Under the pieces are notes generated by a model that did no database searches, was not told the origin of the DNA, and saw only the letters and a list, made by a program, of their open reading frames with translations. From Rhodospirillaceae bacterium (lineage in GTDB: Bacteria; Pseudomonadota; Alphaproteobacteria; GCA-2731375), in contig JABJKS010000031.1 in assembly GCA_018660265.1 (NCBI GenBank), positions 62,001-126,000 on the forward strand: a DNA stretch of 64,000 bases. Direction: 5' to 3'. Position numbers and translations under genes: made by a program. Below, one piece after another: positions 35,247 to 44,279 of the stretch; the first letter of the stretch is position 1, and every line of letters begins with the position of its first letter.

Positions 35247-35347
35247 AGCAATTTTTAATCAATTGGATTTACCCTTGTGATCCAAGTGATTGGTTCAATT
35301 GCTCTTTTCTTAAGAATCCGAGCATGTTTAAAGTAGACATGCGCTAG
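35244..35347. repeat. Dispersed palindromic repeat, copy A (stop-codon-edge element)
   Basis: A 104-base element starting TTAGAGCAATTTT and containing two hairpins: GAGCAAT pairs with ATTGCTC, and a GAGCATGT/ACATGC stem follows. It aligns closely with copy B at 47788-47864, apart from an extra segment of about 28 bases inside the first loop. Its left edge supplies the TAG stop codon of the exported protein gene. It may work as a transcript-end hairpin. It lies just upstream of xerD. Confidence 0.75.
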
Positions 35348-35377
35348 TCGTTTTAATTTTTGTTTTCATTATTTTAT

Positions 35378-36286
35378 GTGAGTGTTGCGTTGTCCCAATC
35401 TTTACAATACGTCGATAATTTCCTGGAAATGCTGGCTGTCGAACGTGGCGCCGCACAGAACACGTTAGATTCCTATGGCCGGGATTTGCGTCATTTCACG
35501 GAATTCAAAGGTTCCGCAATTGCCGAGGCCGCCGCGGATGATATCCGCAGCTATCTGGCTTATCTGGAGCGGGAGGGAATGGCAGCATCAACGGCTGCGA
35601 GACGCCTGTCTGCCTTGCGGCAATTTTACCGTTTCCTCAACGCCGAGGGGATGCGCGCCGATGATCCCTCTTCCGCCATCGACAGTCCGCGCCGGGTTCG
35701 TCCCCTGCCCAAGGTTCTGACGGAGGTTGAGGTTGAGCAATTATTGAAAGCCGCGCGTACCTACAAGGGTGCGGAGGGTATCCGCCTCGTTGCATTGATG
35801 GAACTGTTGTATGCGACCGGCCTTCGGGTGTCCGAGCTGTTGATGCTGCCCTATCCGGCCATTCAGGCGGAACGCGCCTTTGTTGTCGTAAAGGGTAAAG
35901 GCGGCCGGGAACGCATGGTGCCGTTGAGCGAACCGGCGATCAAGGCTTTGGAACAATATGATACCGTGCGGTCCCGGTTTGTGCGCCGACCGGCGGATGC
36001 GAACTGGTTGTTCCCCTCCCGCTCCAAAGGTGGGCATTTGACGCGGCAGAGATTTTCGCAACTGGTCAAGGAATTGGCGTTAGAGGCGCAGATAGATCCT
36101 GCTAAAGTCTCGCCGCATTCCCTGCGCCACGCCTTTGCCTCTCATCTGCTGGCCAATGGTGCCGATTTGCGGGCCGTACAGCAGATGCTGGGTCATGCCG
36201 ATATTTCGACAACACAGATTTATACCCATATTCTGCAGGAACGTTTGCAGGAGCTGGTGAATAACCATCATCCCTTGTCCGATTGA
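35378..36286 (+). CDS. xerD: Site-specific tyrosine recombinase XerD
   Basis: About 302 residues. The N-terminal SAM-like DNA-binding domain (VDNFLEMLAVERGAAQNTLDSY) is followed by the catalytic domain with Arg in LLYATGLRVSEL, Lys in VVKGKGGRERM, H-x-x-R in SPHSLRHAFASHLL, His in LGHADISTTQIYTH and the nucleophile Tyr in the same motif. With XerC it resolves chromosome dimers at dif. Length and motif spacing fit XerD rather than an integron or phage integrase. The start is uncertain: GTG 35378, TTG 35390 and TTG 35360 are in frame and none has a clear ribosome-binding site. accA follows after 23 bases. Confidence 0.92.
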   Translation: MSVALSQSLQYVDNFLEMLAVERGAAQNTLDSYGRDLRHFTEFKGSAIAEAAADDIRSYLAYLEREGMAASTAARRLSALRQFYRFLNAEGMRADDPSSAIDSPRRVRPLPKVLTEVEVEQLLKAARTYKGAEGIRLVALMELLYATGLRVSELLMLPYPAIQAERAFVVVKGKGGRERMVPLSEPAIKALEQYDTVRSRFVRRPADANWLFPSRSKGGHLTRQRFSQLVKELALEAQIDPAKVSPHSLRHAFASHLLANGADLRAVQQMLGHADISTTQIYTHILQERLQELVNNHHPLSD

Positions 36287-36309
36287 TTTGGTTGGATTGA
36301 TATCTAACG

Positions 36310-37272
36310 ATGATTAGCTTTCTTGATTTTGAGAAACCCATTGCTGAGTTGGAGGCGCGAATCCATGATCTGCGCCAACTGGACGGCGAACAGCAAGGCG
36401 GTGCCGATATCGAGGAAGAGCTGGGGCGTCTTGAACGCAAGGCGGACCAATTGTTGCGGGAGACTTATGGCAAATTGACGCCATGGCAAAAAGTGCAAGT
36501 CGCCCGCCACCCGAACCGGCCGCAATTCAACGATTATATTGCCGGTCTGATTGACGGCTTCACCCCCCTTGCCGGTGACCGCGCCTATGCGGATGACAAG
36601 GCGATTACGGGTGGTATTGGCCGCTTCCGGGGCCGCTCGGTCATGGTCATCGGACACGAAAAGGGCTCTGACATGCAAAGCCGGGTGCGCCATAATTTCG
36701 GCATGGCGCGGCCCGAAGGCTATCGTAAAGCGGCCCGATTGATGCGTTTGGCGGATCGTTTTGGCCTGCCCGTGATTACCCTGGTCGACACGCAAGGGGC
36801 ATACCCCGGCATTGGTGCGGAAGAACGCGGCCAGGCAGAAGCTATTGCGCGATCGACGGAAACCTGCCTGGACATCCGTGTCCCCCTGATCGCCTGTTTG
36901 GTGGGTGAGGGCGGCTCGGGCGGTGCCGTTGCCTTGGCAGCGGGCAATGCCGTGATCATGCTGGAACATTCGGTTTATGCGGTGATCTCGCCGGAAGGTT
37001 GCGCCTCCATCCTGTGGCGATCATCGGAACGCTCCCAGGATGCCGCTGATGCCATGAAGGTTACGGCCCAGGACCTGGTGAAATTGGCAGTCGTGGATCA
37101 GGTGGTTGAGGAAAATCTGGGCGGGGCCCATCGCAACCCGGCCTCGACCATTGCTGCTCTGGGTGACGCGATTGCCACCGCCATTGCACAGTTCGATGGT
37201 AAAGACGGCGGCTTCACCCGCCAGCATCGCCGGGACAAATTCCTGGCCATGGGTCAACTCGGCATCGCCTGA
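36310..37272 (+). CDS. accA: Acetyl-CoA carboxylase carboxyltransferase subunit alpha
   Basis: A 320-residue protein, the alpha half of the carboxyltransferase that makes malonyl-CoA for fatty acid synthesis. It starts MISFLDFEKPIAELEARIHDLR and shows TPWQKVQVARHPNRPQ, GRSVMVIGHEKG, LVDTQGAYPGIGAEERGQ, GEGGSGGAVALA and YAVISPEGCASILW. All are standard. The 217 bases that follow, up to the histidine kinase, contain no gene I can support. Confidence 0.97.
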   Translation: MISFLDFEKPIAELEARIHDLRQLDGEQQGGADIEEELGRLERKADQLLRETYGKLTPWQKVQVARHPNRPQFNDYIAGLIDGFTPLAGDRAYADDKAITGGIGRFRGRSVMVIGHEKGSDMQSRVRHNFGMARPEGYRKAARLMRLADRFGLPVITLVDTQGAYPGIGAEERGQAEAIARSTETCLDIRVPLIACLVGEGGSGGAVALAAGNAVIMLEHSVYAVISPEGCASILWRSSERSQDAADAMKVTAQDLVKLAVVDQVVEENLGGAHRNPASTIAALGDAIATAIAQFDGKDGGFTRQHRRDKFLAMGQLGIA

Positions 37273-37489
37273 CCGCGCCTTTCTCCCCGCCTTCATAAAA
37301 CATGTCGGTACGCGCGCCGATAAGCTGCGTTGTCGAATTCTCTTCCAACGCTCGAGGTTCGGGGGACAGCAGACACCGTCGTCTCGGGCCGCTACCAGGG
37401 CTATTACCGCACCTTGGTATAAGTGTCAGATAGTAACATTCGGGTCACGCCCGCAAATTGAACATGACTGTGAAACTCACAGAAATAGA

Positions 37490-38905
37490 TCAGGCGACCT
37501 TTGGTTCACGAACTTTTACTGCCTCGGGCGGAAAGATAAGCTTCGCAAGGGTTCCTTTCCCCGGCTTGCTTTCCAGTTCGAGACGGCCGCCGTGTGCCTC
37601 CATTAGGGATTTTGTCAGTGGCAACCCGATACCCAGTCCATCGTTTATTCGATTCAGTCCATCGTCCAACTGCGTAAATGGCTCGAGAACGTACTCAAGG
37701 AGTAGCGGGTCCATTCCTATGCCGAAATCACGAACTTCAATAACCAAGCTGTTGTCATTGAGTTGTTGCGCAGAAATATCAATGTTCGCGCCTGCGGGAG
37801 AGAATTTTAGAGCGTTGGTCGCAAGATTGGTTACCATTTGACGAAGCCTGTCCGGATCGGCAATGAGCGTGGGGAGGTCGTTTCGCAAATTAAGTTGGAT
37901 CGTTGATCCAGATTGCGCTGCCAGGGGTTGAAGTTGCGCGGCGATGCCTTGCAGACGATCTACCACGTCCAATATCTCAGGTTTCACCGTTCGGTCGATC
38001 AGCTCACTTTTGGTGAAATGTAGGATCTGGTTGACCAGTTTGAGCAGGTTCGCGCCGCTATCATGAATATAGGATGCGTATTCCGAAATCTTTTCCTTTC
38101 CAAGACGTTCTGCGATGCCGAGGTTGATCATTTCGGAGTAGCCCAGAATGGCGTTGAGCGGCGTACGCAGCTCGTGACTTACGGTGGCCAGGAAACGTGA
38201 TTTTGCTTCGTTTGCGCCCTGAGCCTCCTCGGCGAGTTTGTTCGCCCGTTCGTTCTGCCGCTCAAGATTCCGCATCGTCGCAAAATTCCGTCGCACGAAT
38301 ACCTCGCGCGAATAGCATGAAAAAAGACCGGTCAGGGTCAACACCACAACGGTTACGATGACGGGCAGGAAGGGCAAGTTGGTTTTCGGCCCTTTGAGAT
38401 ATATGGCGATAATCGTTACGGTGCTGCATGGAACCGAAAACATGAGGTTCCAGACGAAAAGAATGCGGGAAAAATGTTGCGCGAAAACGAAGATGGCGGC
38501 CATTTCCAGCAATAACACAACGCTATCGCGCTCTGCTGACAAGTAAAACTGGATCAGCGAAATGCTAAAGATGGTATAGGCGCAGATAAGGAAATAGATC
38601 ATTGTGATCTGCGCTGTGTACCGGCCCCATTCCTTATAGGCGGTTAGGCCGATGAGTAGCGGCACGCCGATAATAATTCGAAACCAAAAATAATTATTAT
38701 CAACATGGCTGGTATAGTGGTCGGTGACCACGGTCATTATCACGTAGAAGATAATTGCGCAGGCACCCCACAGGTAGTTGAGTCCGCGCGTAGCCCTGAT
38801 CCACTTAATTTGGAAAATTTGTTCCTGCCGCCGGTCCTGGAATTTAAGCGATAATAGTCGCAATTCCCGCGGCGCGAGCATGTGACGCAGCCGATGCCAA
38901 TTCAT
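37490..38905 (-). CDS. Membrane sensor histidine kinase
   Basis: A 471-residue protein from ATG 38905 with AGGAAGA 7 bases upstream. Five or six transmembrane helices occupy residues about 35-195. A short coiled coil (MRNLERQNERANKLAEEAQ) leads to HisKA with the phosphorylated His in SHELRTPLNAILGYSEM. HATPase_c follows with N box (LATNALKFSP), G1 (VRDFGIGMD), F box (EPFTQLD) and G2 (GLGIGL). No receiver domain or cognate regulator gene is adjacent, so it is an orphan kinase. The membrane sensor resembles the 6- or 7-helix PleC/DivJ-like layout of alphaproteobacteria, but the signal is unknown. Confidence 0.93.
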   Translation of the reverse strand: MNWHRLRHMLAPRELRLLSLKFQDRRQEQIFQIKWIRATRGLNYLWGACAIIFYVIMTVVTDHYTSHVDNNYFWFRIIIGVPLLIGLTAYKEWGRYTAQITMIYFLICAYTIFSISLIQFYLSAERDSVVLLLEMAAIFVFAQHFSRILFVWNLMFSVPCSTVTIIAIYLKGPKTNLPFLPVIVTVVVLTLTGLFSCYSREVFVRRNFATMRNLERQNERANKLAEEAQGANEAKSRFLATVSHELRTPLNAILGYSEMINLGIAERLGKEKISEYASYIHDSGANLLKLVNQILHFTKSELIDRTVKPEILDVVDRLQGIAAQLQPLAAQSGSTIQLNLRNDLPTLIADPDRLRQMVTNLATNALKFSPAGANIDISAQQLNDNSLVIEVRDFGIGMDPLLLEYVLEPFTQLDDGLNRINDGLGIGLPLTKSLMEAHGGRLELESKPGKGTLAKLIFPPEAVKVREPKVA

Positions 38906-39105
38906 CGAATTCTTCCTATTGCAGGACCAGATCACAGCAAATTAGCAAATTGTAATTACCGCGCCGTTAATTAATTTCCAGGTAAAAAGTGATCCATTAG
39001 AGTTGTCCGATTTTATGCTTGAAAATGGCCGCACCGGGGACTTCGATCTGTAACGCAGTACTGCCCGAACTATATGATCGCCTGTGATTAGGTGCGATGC
39101 ACCGA

Positions 39106-39651
39106 TCACGTCAGCGGAAATTCGTCCAGGTATGGGGCGTAATTGTCTTCTACGTCGATTTCCAGGCTGCCTAACAGGCGGACCACGGCGTTGTAAAAGG
39201 CGATGACCATGGTCAGGTCGACCAGCAATTCCGCGCTCATATGTTTTTGCAGTTCGGCGAATGTTTCGTCCGAGATTTTCATCTCCTCTGTCATTTCGCG
39301 GGCCGCGCGCAGCACGGTGCGATCCAGGCGGGGCAGGCCACTGTTACGGCCCTCGCTCTCGGTAATCATGGCGCGGATATCGTCATCGCTGACCCCGAAA
39401 TCCCGCCCGATTTTTATATGATGACTGTATTCATAATCGCTCTTGGCCAAATAACCCACCTGCAGGATTGCCAGTTCACGTAAACGCGGATCCAGTTTTG
39501 AGCCATAGCGGATATAGCTGCCAACGTGGCCGAAATTCCGCGCCGCACCTGGGCTGTTGACCAGGGCGCGGTGAAGATTGATCGGGCGCTTCAACAGCTC
39601 TTTGTCTTCCTCACCCAGGTCGTCAACATCGAGATAGGGGATGCGTGCCAT
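39106..39651 (-). CDS. Carboxymuconolactone decarboxylase/AhpD-like family protein
   Basis: A 181-residue all-helical protein of the CMD superfamily: LRELAILQVGYLAKSDYEYSHHIKIGRDFG, then a long helical C-terminus. The redox Cys pair of true AhpD (CxxC) is absent, with Tyr and His in that region, so a peroxidase role is not supported. A decarboxylase- or hydratase-like role on small cyclic or keto acids is more likely. GGAGGT lies 9 bases before the ATG. It follows the SDR gene on the same strand with 21 bases between, so the two probably act in one catabolic step series. Confidence 0.82.
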   Translation of the reverse strand: MARIPYLDVDDLGEEDKELLKRPINLHRALVNSPGAARNFGHVGSYIRYGSKLDPRLRELAILQVGYLAKSDYEYSHHIKIGRDFGVSDDDIRAMITESEGRNSGLPRLDRTVLRAAREMTEEMKISDETFAELQKHMSAELLVDLTMVIAFYNAVVRLLGSLEIDVEDNYAPYLDEFPLT

Positions 39652-39672
39652 AAATTTGTACCTCCGGTGAAA

Positions 39673-40488
39673 TTAAATATTGGGATCGCGCGGCGGGGCG
39701 GCGACGGTAATGCCGCCATCAACCACCAGGGTCTGTCCGGTGATATAGCGCGCCCTGGCGGATGAGAGGAAGACCACCGCATTGCCGATATCCCAGCCCG
39801 TACCTTCAATACCCAAGGGAGAGGCCGCGCGCCGCTGCGCCCGTGCCGCATCCGACATGCCCCGGCCATAAACCATAGGTGTATAAACTGGTCCCGGCGC
39901 GATGCAATTGGCCCGAATGCCGTCCGCGGCATGATCCATGGCCATGGCTCTGGTCAATGATATGACCGCGCCTTTGGAGGCGGAATAGGCGGTCAATCCC
40001 CGTGGCCGCAGGGCGGAGATGGAAGAGACATTGACAATGGCGCCACCATCACCGCTATCGATCATCGCGGGAACGGCGTACTTGGTGGTCAGGAACATGC
40101 TTTGCACGTTGACCCGCATAACCCGCTCCCAATTCTCCAGCACCTCGTCCACCACACTGCCCGAACTGCCGATGCCCACATTGTTATCCAGCACGTCAAC
40201 CCGGCCATAGGTCTGCATGGCCAGGGCAACCATGGCCTCGCAATCAGCTTCCTCTGTCATGTCCGCGCTATGGGCAAAAGCTTCACCGCCCTCTCGCGTG
40301 ATCATCTCGACAGTTTCCGCCGCCCGCTCCATATCACGGTCCACCGCCATGATGCGCGCACCGGCCCGGGCCAACAGGATAGCTGCGGCCCGGCCATTGC
40401 CGATGCCGCCTTCCAAGGCCCCGGCACCCGCGATGATGGCAACTTTGCCGGTTAATTGTTGGTCGTCGGGTGCAATGTCTGCCGTCAT
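39673..40488 (-). CDS. Short-chain dehydrogenase/reductase (SDR)
   Basis: A 271-residue classical SDR. The cofactor motif is IIAGAGALEGGIGNGRA (a modified TGxxxGxG), an acidic residue follows beta-2 (MAVDRDME), and NNVGIG, the catalytic Ser in VNVSSIS, and Tyr-Lys in TAYSASKGA are present. The Asp after beta-2 suggests NAD+ preference. Strong ribosome-binding site AGGAGGAAG. The ABC transporter genes are divergent from it. Confidence 0.9.
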   Translation of the reverse strand: MTADIAPDDQQLTGKVAIIAGAGALEGGIGNGRAAAILLARAGARIMAVDRDMERAAETVEMITREGGEAFAHSADMTEEADCEAMVALAMQTYGRVDVLDNNVGIGSSGSVVDEVLENWERVMRVNVQSMFLTTKYAVPAMIDSGDGGAIVNVSSISALRPRGLTAYSASKGAVISLTRAMAMDHAADGIRANCIAPGPVYTPMVYGRGMSDAARAQRRAASPLGIEGTGWDIGNAVVFLSSARARYITGQTLVVDGGITVAAPPRDPNI

Positions 40489-40696
40489 AATGTCTTCCTC
40501 CTGAAGGTCGGTTTTCCGGGCCAGTTTAGTTGTAGGCTAACTGGTTCCAAGACCAAGGAACAAGGGAATACTTCAGCGACAGCACCATTTCCCCTTTTAT
40601 GCGACAACATTAAGAGCTATCGTTTTTTCAAGTGTATTGGCAACAAACACATTAGGTAAAACTTTAGTTTAATTCTTACGACCAGGGAGACGGGAA

Positions 40697-42286
40697 ATGA
40701 ACAAATACTTTAAGATGGCAGCCGGCGGGGCTGCCATGCTGGCGGCAACGGCCCTTGCCGTGCCAACCGCCCAGGCGGAACCGAAACAGGGCGGCACCCT
40801 GACAATGATTTACCGCATCATCGCGGGCCATTTTAATCCGGCTATTGCCTCTGGCACGCCGACGGGTATTCCGGGCACTCAATTGTTCGCCGCCCTGATC
40901 CGGTATGATGACCAATGGCGTCCACAGCCATATCTGGCGGAAAGCTGGAAGATCGCCGATGACGGCCTGTCCGTGCAGGTGAACCTGCGCAAGAATGCCG
41001 TGTTCCATGACGGCCACCCCATTACCTCGGAAGATGTGGCCTTCTCCATCGAGACGATCAAGGCCAATCATCCGTTTAAAACCATGTATGGCCCGGTGAC
41101 CAAGGTTACGACGCCCGATAAACATACCGCGATTATTCATTTGAGCGCGCCGCATCCGGCAATCGAATTGGCTATGTCGTCACAGTTGGGCGTCGTCATT
41201 CCAAAGCATATCTATGGCGAAGGGAATATTCGTAAAAACCCGCGCAACAGCCAGGATATTGTCGGTTCGGGTCCTTTCAAGCTGAAGGAGTTTAAGCCGG
41301 GCGAATATATTATCATGGAACGTTTTGATGATTTCTTCCTGGAGGGCAGACCTTATCTGGATCAAATTGTTTTCAAGAAAATGGCCGAATCTACCTCACG
41401 CATCATCGCCCTTGAGACCGGGAAAGCGGATCTCACTGCCTTTGCCTCCGACCCGCAGGAGCTGACCCGTCTGAAGAAGAGCAAGCATCTGACTTTGACG
41501 CCGGATGGCTATTCTGCGATTGGTCCCTTGAACTGGCTGGCGTTTAACACAACGCGTAAGCCATTTGACGACAAGCGTGTGCGTCAGGCCATTGGCTATG
41601 CCATGAACAAAAAATTGATGATCAAGATCCTCTATTCCGGTTTCGCCAAGAGGGCCACCGGTCCAATCCATCCGGGTAGTGTTTTCTATTCCGGCGACGT
41701 CAACGACTATGCCTACGACGTGGCCAAGGCAAAAGCATTGTTGGATGCAGCGGGGCTGAAACCGGATGCGGACGGGATTCGTTTAAAGACCACGTTGAAC
41801 TTCATCCCAGGTGGCGCGGTTTGGAAGCGTTGGTCCGAAATCACCAAGGCGCAGCTGAAAAAAATCGGCATCGACGTGACCTTGAAAGCATCGTCTGATT
41901 TCCGTTCCTGGATTAAAACCGTTGCAGGCCATGACTTTGACATGACCCTGGATTCGGTTTTCAACTGGGGTGACCCGGTGATCGGTGTGCATCGTACCTA
42001 TCAGTCCACGAACATCCGCAAGGGCGTGCCCTGGCACAACACCCAACAGTTCCGTAATGCCGATGTGGATGCGGTTATGATGAAGGCGGGCCTGGAGAAC
42101 GATCTGGCCAAACGCAAAGCATTGTATGCCAAGATGCAGAAAATGGTCGTCGAAGAAGCGCCGATTATCTACATCAACGCATCGCCTTATCACACCATCT
42201 ACAACCATGACCGCGTGGGTAATCCGCCGGTGGATTCCATTTGGGGCACCTCTTCGCCCATGGATAACGTCTATATCAAACAATAG
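40697..42286 (+). CDS. ABC transporter substrate-binding protein, peptide/opine family (SBP_bac_5)
   Basis: A 529-residue periplasmic binding protein with a cleavable signal peptide (AAMLAATALAVPTAQA). Family signatures include QGGTLTMIYR, LAESWKIADDGLSVQVNLRKNAVFHDG, VAFSIETIKA and the late RFDDFFLEGRPYLD stretch. It would bind an oligopeptide, opine or similar ligand. It is the first gene of a five-gene transporter operon followed by an M81 peptidase. GGGAGACGGG lies ahead of the ATG. A strong stem-loop with a T-tract follows its stop, fitting the usual over-expression of binding proteins relative to the membrane parts. Confidence 0.94.
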   Translation: MNKYFKMAAGGAAMLAATALAVPTAQAEPKQGGTLTMIYRIIAGHFNPAIASGTPTGIPGTQLFAALIRYDDQWRPQPYLAESWKIADDGLSVQVNLRKNAVFHDGHPITSEDVAFSIETIKANHPFKTMYGPVTKVTTPDKHTAIIHLSAPHPAIELAMSSQLGVVIPKHIYGEGNIRKNPRNSQDIVGSGPFKLKEFKPGEYIIMERFDDFFLEGRPYLDQIVFKKMAESTSRIIALETGKADLTAFASDPQELTRLKKSKHLTLTPDGYSAIGPLNWLAFNTTRKPFDDKRVRQAIGYAMNKKLMIKILYSGFAKRATGPIHPGSVFYSGDVNDYAYDVAKAKALLDAAGLKPDADGIRLKTTLNFIPGGAVWKRWSEITKAQLKKIGIDVTLKASSDFRSWIKTVAGHDFDMTLDSVFNWGDPVIGVHRTYQSTNIRKGVPWHNTQQFRNADVDAVMMKAGLENDLAKRKALYAKMQKMVVEEAPIIYINASPYHTIYNHDRVGNPPVDSIWGTSSPMDNVYIKQ

Positions 42287-42303
42287 GCGTTCGGAAATGC
42301 AAG

Positions 42304-42351
42304 CGGCGGAACGCAGACCTTGATCTTAGGCTCTCCGTTCCGCCGTCTTTT
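42304..42351 (+). terminator. Stem-loop after the binding-protein gene
   Basis: CGGCGGAACG (42304-42313) pairs perfectly with CGTTCCGCCG (42336-42345) and is followed by TCTTTTG. It lies between the binding-protein stop and the first permease start. It probably acts as a partial terminator and as a 3'-end shield, so that more binding-protein mRNA than permease mRNA accumulates. Confidence 0.75.
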
Positions 42352-42376
42352 GCAACTTATTTGGAAGCAGTAGTCC

Positions 42377-43360
42377 ATGCAATTTTTGACCGTGGTCATT
42401 CGGCGCTCGCTATATGCGTTCCTGCTGCTGCTTGCGGTCATTGTTTTTAACTACACGCTTTTGTTCCTGGTACCCGGCGATATTGCCGAGACCATCGCGG
42501 GTGAAAGCGGCGGTGCCTCGGCTGAACTGATGGCGGAGATCAGACGCAGTTACGGCCTCGACCAACCCTTCTATGTGCAATTGTTTGGCTATGTCGGCCG
42601 GGTTCTCCAGGGAGATTTGGGCAGCTCGTATTATTTTAATGTGCCGGTGCTGGATTTGATCCTGGGACGCCTCGGCCCAACCTTATTGCTGGTGGTCACC
42701 TCCCTGTTGCTGGCGATCTTCACGGGCACACTGTTTGGCGTTATCGCATCGCAACGACCGAACGGAATATTCAGTCATTTTATCACCATTCTGGCTTTGA
42801 TCGGGTTTTCCGCACCTGTGTTTTGGACCGCTTTTCTGCTGATTATCCTGTTTGTTTCGATGTTGCAGATCCTGCCGTTGTCGGGTCTGGCCGAACCCCT
42901 GACGGAATCCGGAACCTGGCAATGGTATCTGGATGTGGCCTATCACCTGATCCTGCCGGTCGTCTCCCTCTCCTCTATCTATCTGGCCCAATATAGTCGT
43001 CTGGCCCGCGCCAGCATGATGGATATCCTCGGCTCCGACTATATCCGCACGGCCCGGGCCAAGGGCTTGGGCCAGCGTGTCATTATTTACAAACATGCCT
43101 TGCGCAATGCGGTCATCCCGGTCATTACGATTGCCGGTTTGCAGTTCTCGCACATATTCTCGGGCGCCGTCGTAATCGAAACCGTGTTCAGTTGGCCGGG
43201 CCTGGGCACTTTGGCATTTGAGTCTATCCTGCGCGGCGACACACCGACGATCATGGGTATCTTATTCTTCTCCGCCTTTGTGGTCATTATCTTCAATCTG
43301 CTCACGGACCTGGCCTATCGCATTGTTGATCCACGCATTCGCCTATCGAACACGGCGTGA
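42377..43360 (+). CDS. ABC transporter permease, DppB type
   Basis: A 327-residue inner-membrane permease with six predicted helices. It shows the N-terminal signature LLAVIVFNYTLLFLVPGD and the cytoplasmic EAA-like loop DYIRTARAKGLGQRVIIYKHALRNA, here as ARAKGLGQRVIIYKHALRNA, which contacts the ATPases. The C-terminus ends VDPRIRLS, as usual for DppB-like proteins. The stop is followed within 12 bases by the next permease gene. Confidence 0.95.
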   Translation: MQFLTVVIRRSLYAFLLLLAVIVFNYTLLFLVPGDIAETIAGESGGASAELMAEIRRSYGLDQPFYVQLFGYVGRVLQGDLGSSYYFNVPVLDLILGRLGPTLLLVVTSLLLAIFTGTLFGVIASQRPNGIFSHFITILALIGFSAPVFWTAFLLIILFVSMLQILPLSGLAEPLTESGTWQWYLDVAYHLILPVVSLSSIYLAQYSRLARASMMDILGSDYIRTARAKGLGQRVIIYKHALRNAVIPVITIAGLQFSHIFSGAVVIETVFSWPGLGTLAFESILRGDTPTIMGILFFSAFVVIIFNLLTDLAYRIVDPRIRLSNTA

Positions 43361-43371
43361 GGGGAGGGGAT

Positions 43372-44277
43372 ATGTCCGATAGTGAAAGCACAACGCAGGC
43401 GGGGCCGCCACCGGCCGATATGGATGAGATATTTGTCGAACATCCCTTCCGCCAGTTCGTCGCCATGTATTTCCGTAATTATGCCGCCGTGGCCGGTTTG
43501 CTTGTGTTTGTCACGATTGTCGGGGCCGCCCTGTTCGCGCCGATGATTTTGGATCTGGACCCATTTGAGATGGTGGATGAACCCCTGTTGCGGCCCGGTG
43601 AAGGTGGTCACCTTTTGGGAACGGACAATCTGGGTCGGGATTTGTTTATTGCCATCGTTTATGGCGCGCGGGTGACCATGGCCGTGGGCGGTGCTGCTGC
43701 GGGTATCACGCTGTTCATTGGCCTTACGATCGGGGCTATGGCCGGGTTTTATCGCGGTTGGGTCGATGAAGTTTTAATGCGCGTCACCGAATTTTTCCAG
43801 GTCCTACCGCCGTTGTTGCTGGCCATGGTGCTGGTCGCATTGTTTTCCCCGACCTTGGAAACCGTGGCCATATCTATCGGCGTTGTCAGTTGGACTGGTG
43901 TCGCGCGTTTGGCGCGGGCGGAATTTCTGCGTCTGCGGGAGCAGGAATTCGTCAAAGCCGCCCGTTCAATTGGGGCGCGGGATCGGCGCATTATCTGGTT
44001 GGTTATCATGCCAAATGCCCTGCCGCCTTTGATCGTCAACGCCGCGCTGACGGTTGGCATCGCAATTTTGTTTGAGGCTGCGTTGAGCTTCCTTGGCCTG
44101 TCCGACCCGAATGTGATGAGCTGGGGTAAATTGATTGGTGACAATAGGGATTATTTGCTGGACGCGCCTTGGACGGTCACGTTCCCCGGCGTTGCCATTT
44201 TCCTCACCGTGTTGGCCATGAGCCTGATTGGCGATGGCCTGACGGATGCCTTTAATCCAAAGCTGAGGGAGCGTTGA
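43372..44277 (+). CDS. ABC transporter permease, DppC type
   Basis: A 301-residue permease. After a polar N-terminus it has the motif AAVAGLLVFVTIVGAALFAP, then HLLGTDNLGRDLF, which is characteristic of DppC/OppC. The EAA loop is FVKAARSIGARDRRIIWLVIMPN. ATG 43372 follows a strong GGGGAGGGG, while the in-frame GTG at 43357 overlaps the previous stop and is less likely. The ATPase gene starts 3 bases after its stop. Confidence 0.95.
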   Translation: MSDSESTTQAGPPPADMDEIFVEHPFRQFVAMYFRNYAAVAGLLVFVTIVGAALFAPMILDLDPFEMVDEPLLRPGEGGHLLGTDNLGRDLFIAIVYGARVTMAVGGAAAGITLFIGLTIGAMAGFYRGWVDEVLMRVTEFFQVLPPLLLAMVLVALFSPTLETVAISIGVVSWTGVARLARAEFLRLREQEFVKAARSIGARDRRIIWLVIMPNALPPLIVNAALTVGIAILFEAALSFLGLSDPNVMSWGKLIGDNRDYLLDAPWTVTFPGVAIFLTVLAMSLIGDGLTDAFNPKLRER

Positions 44278-44279
44278 GC

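Noticed and set aside
40620-40670. Possible sigma-70 promoter (TTGGCA and TAAAAC) upstream of the transporter operon
   Set aside because: The spacing is about 14 bases, outside the usual 16-18, and no second element supports it.
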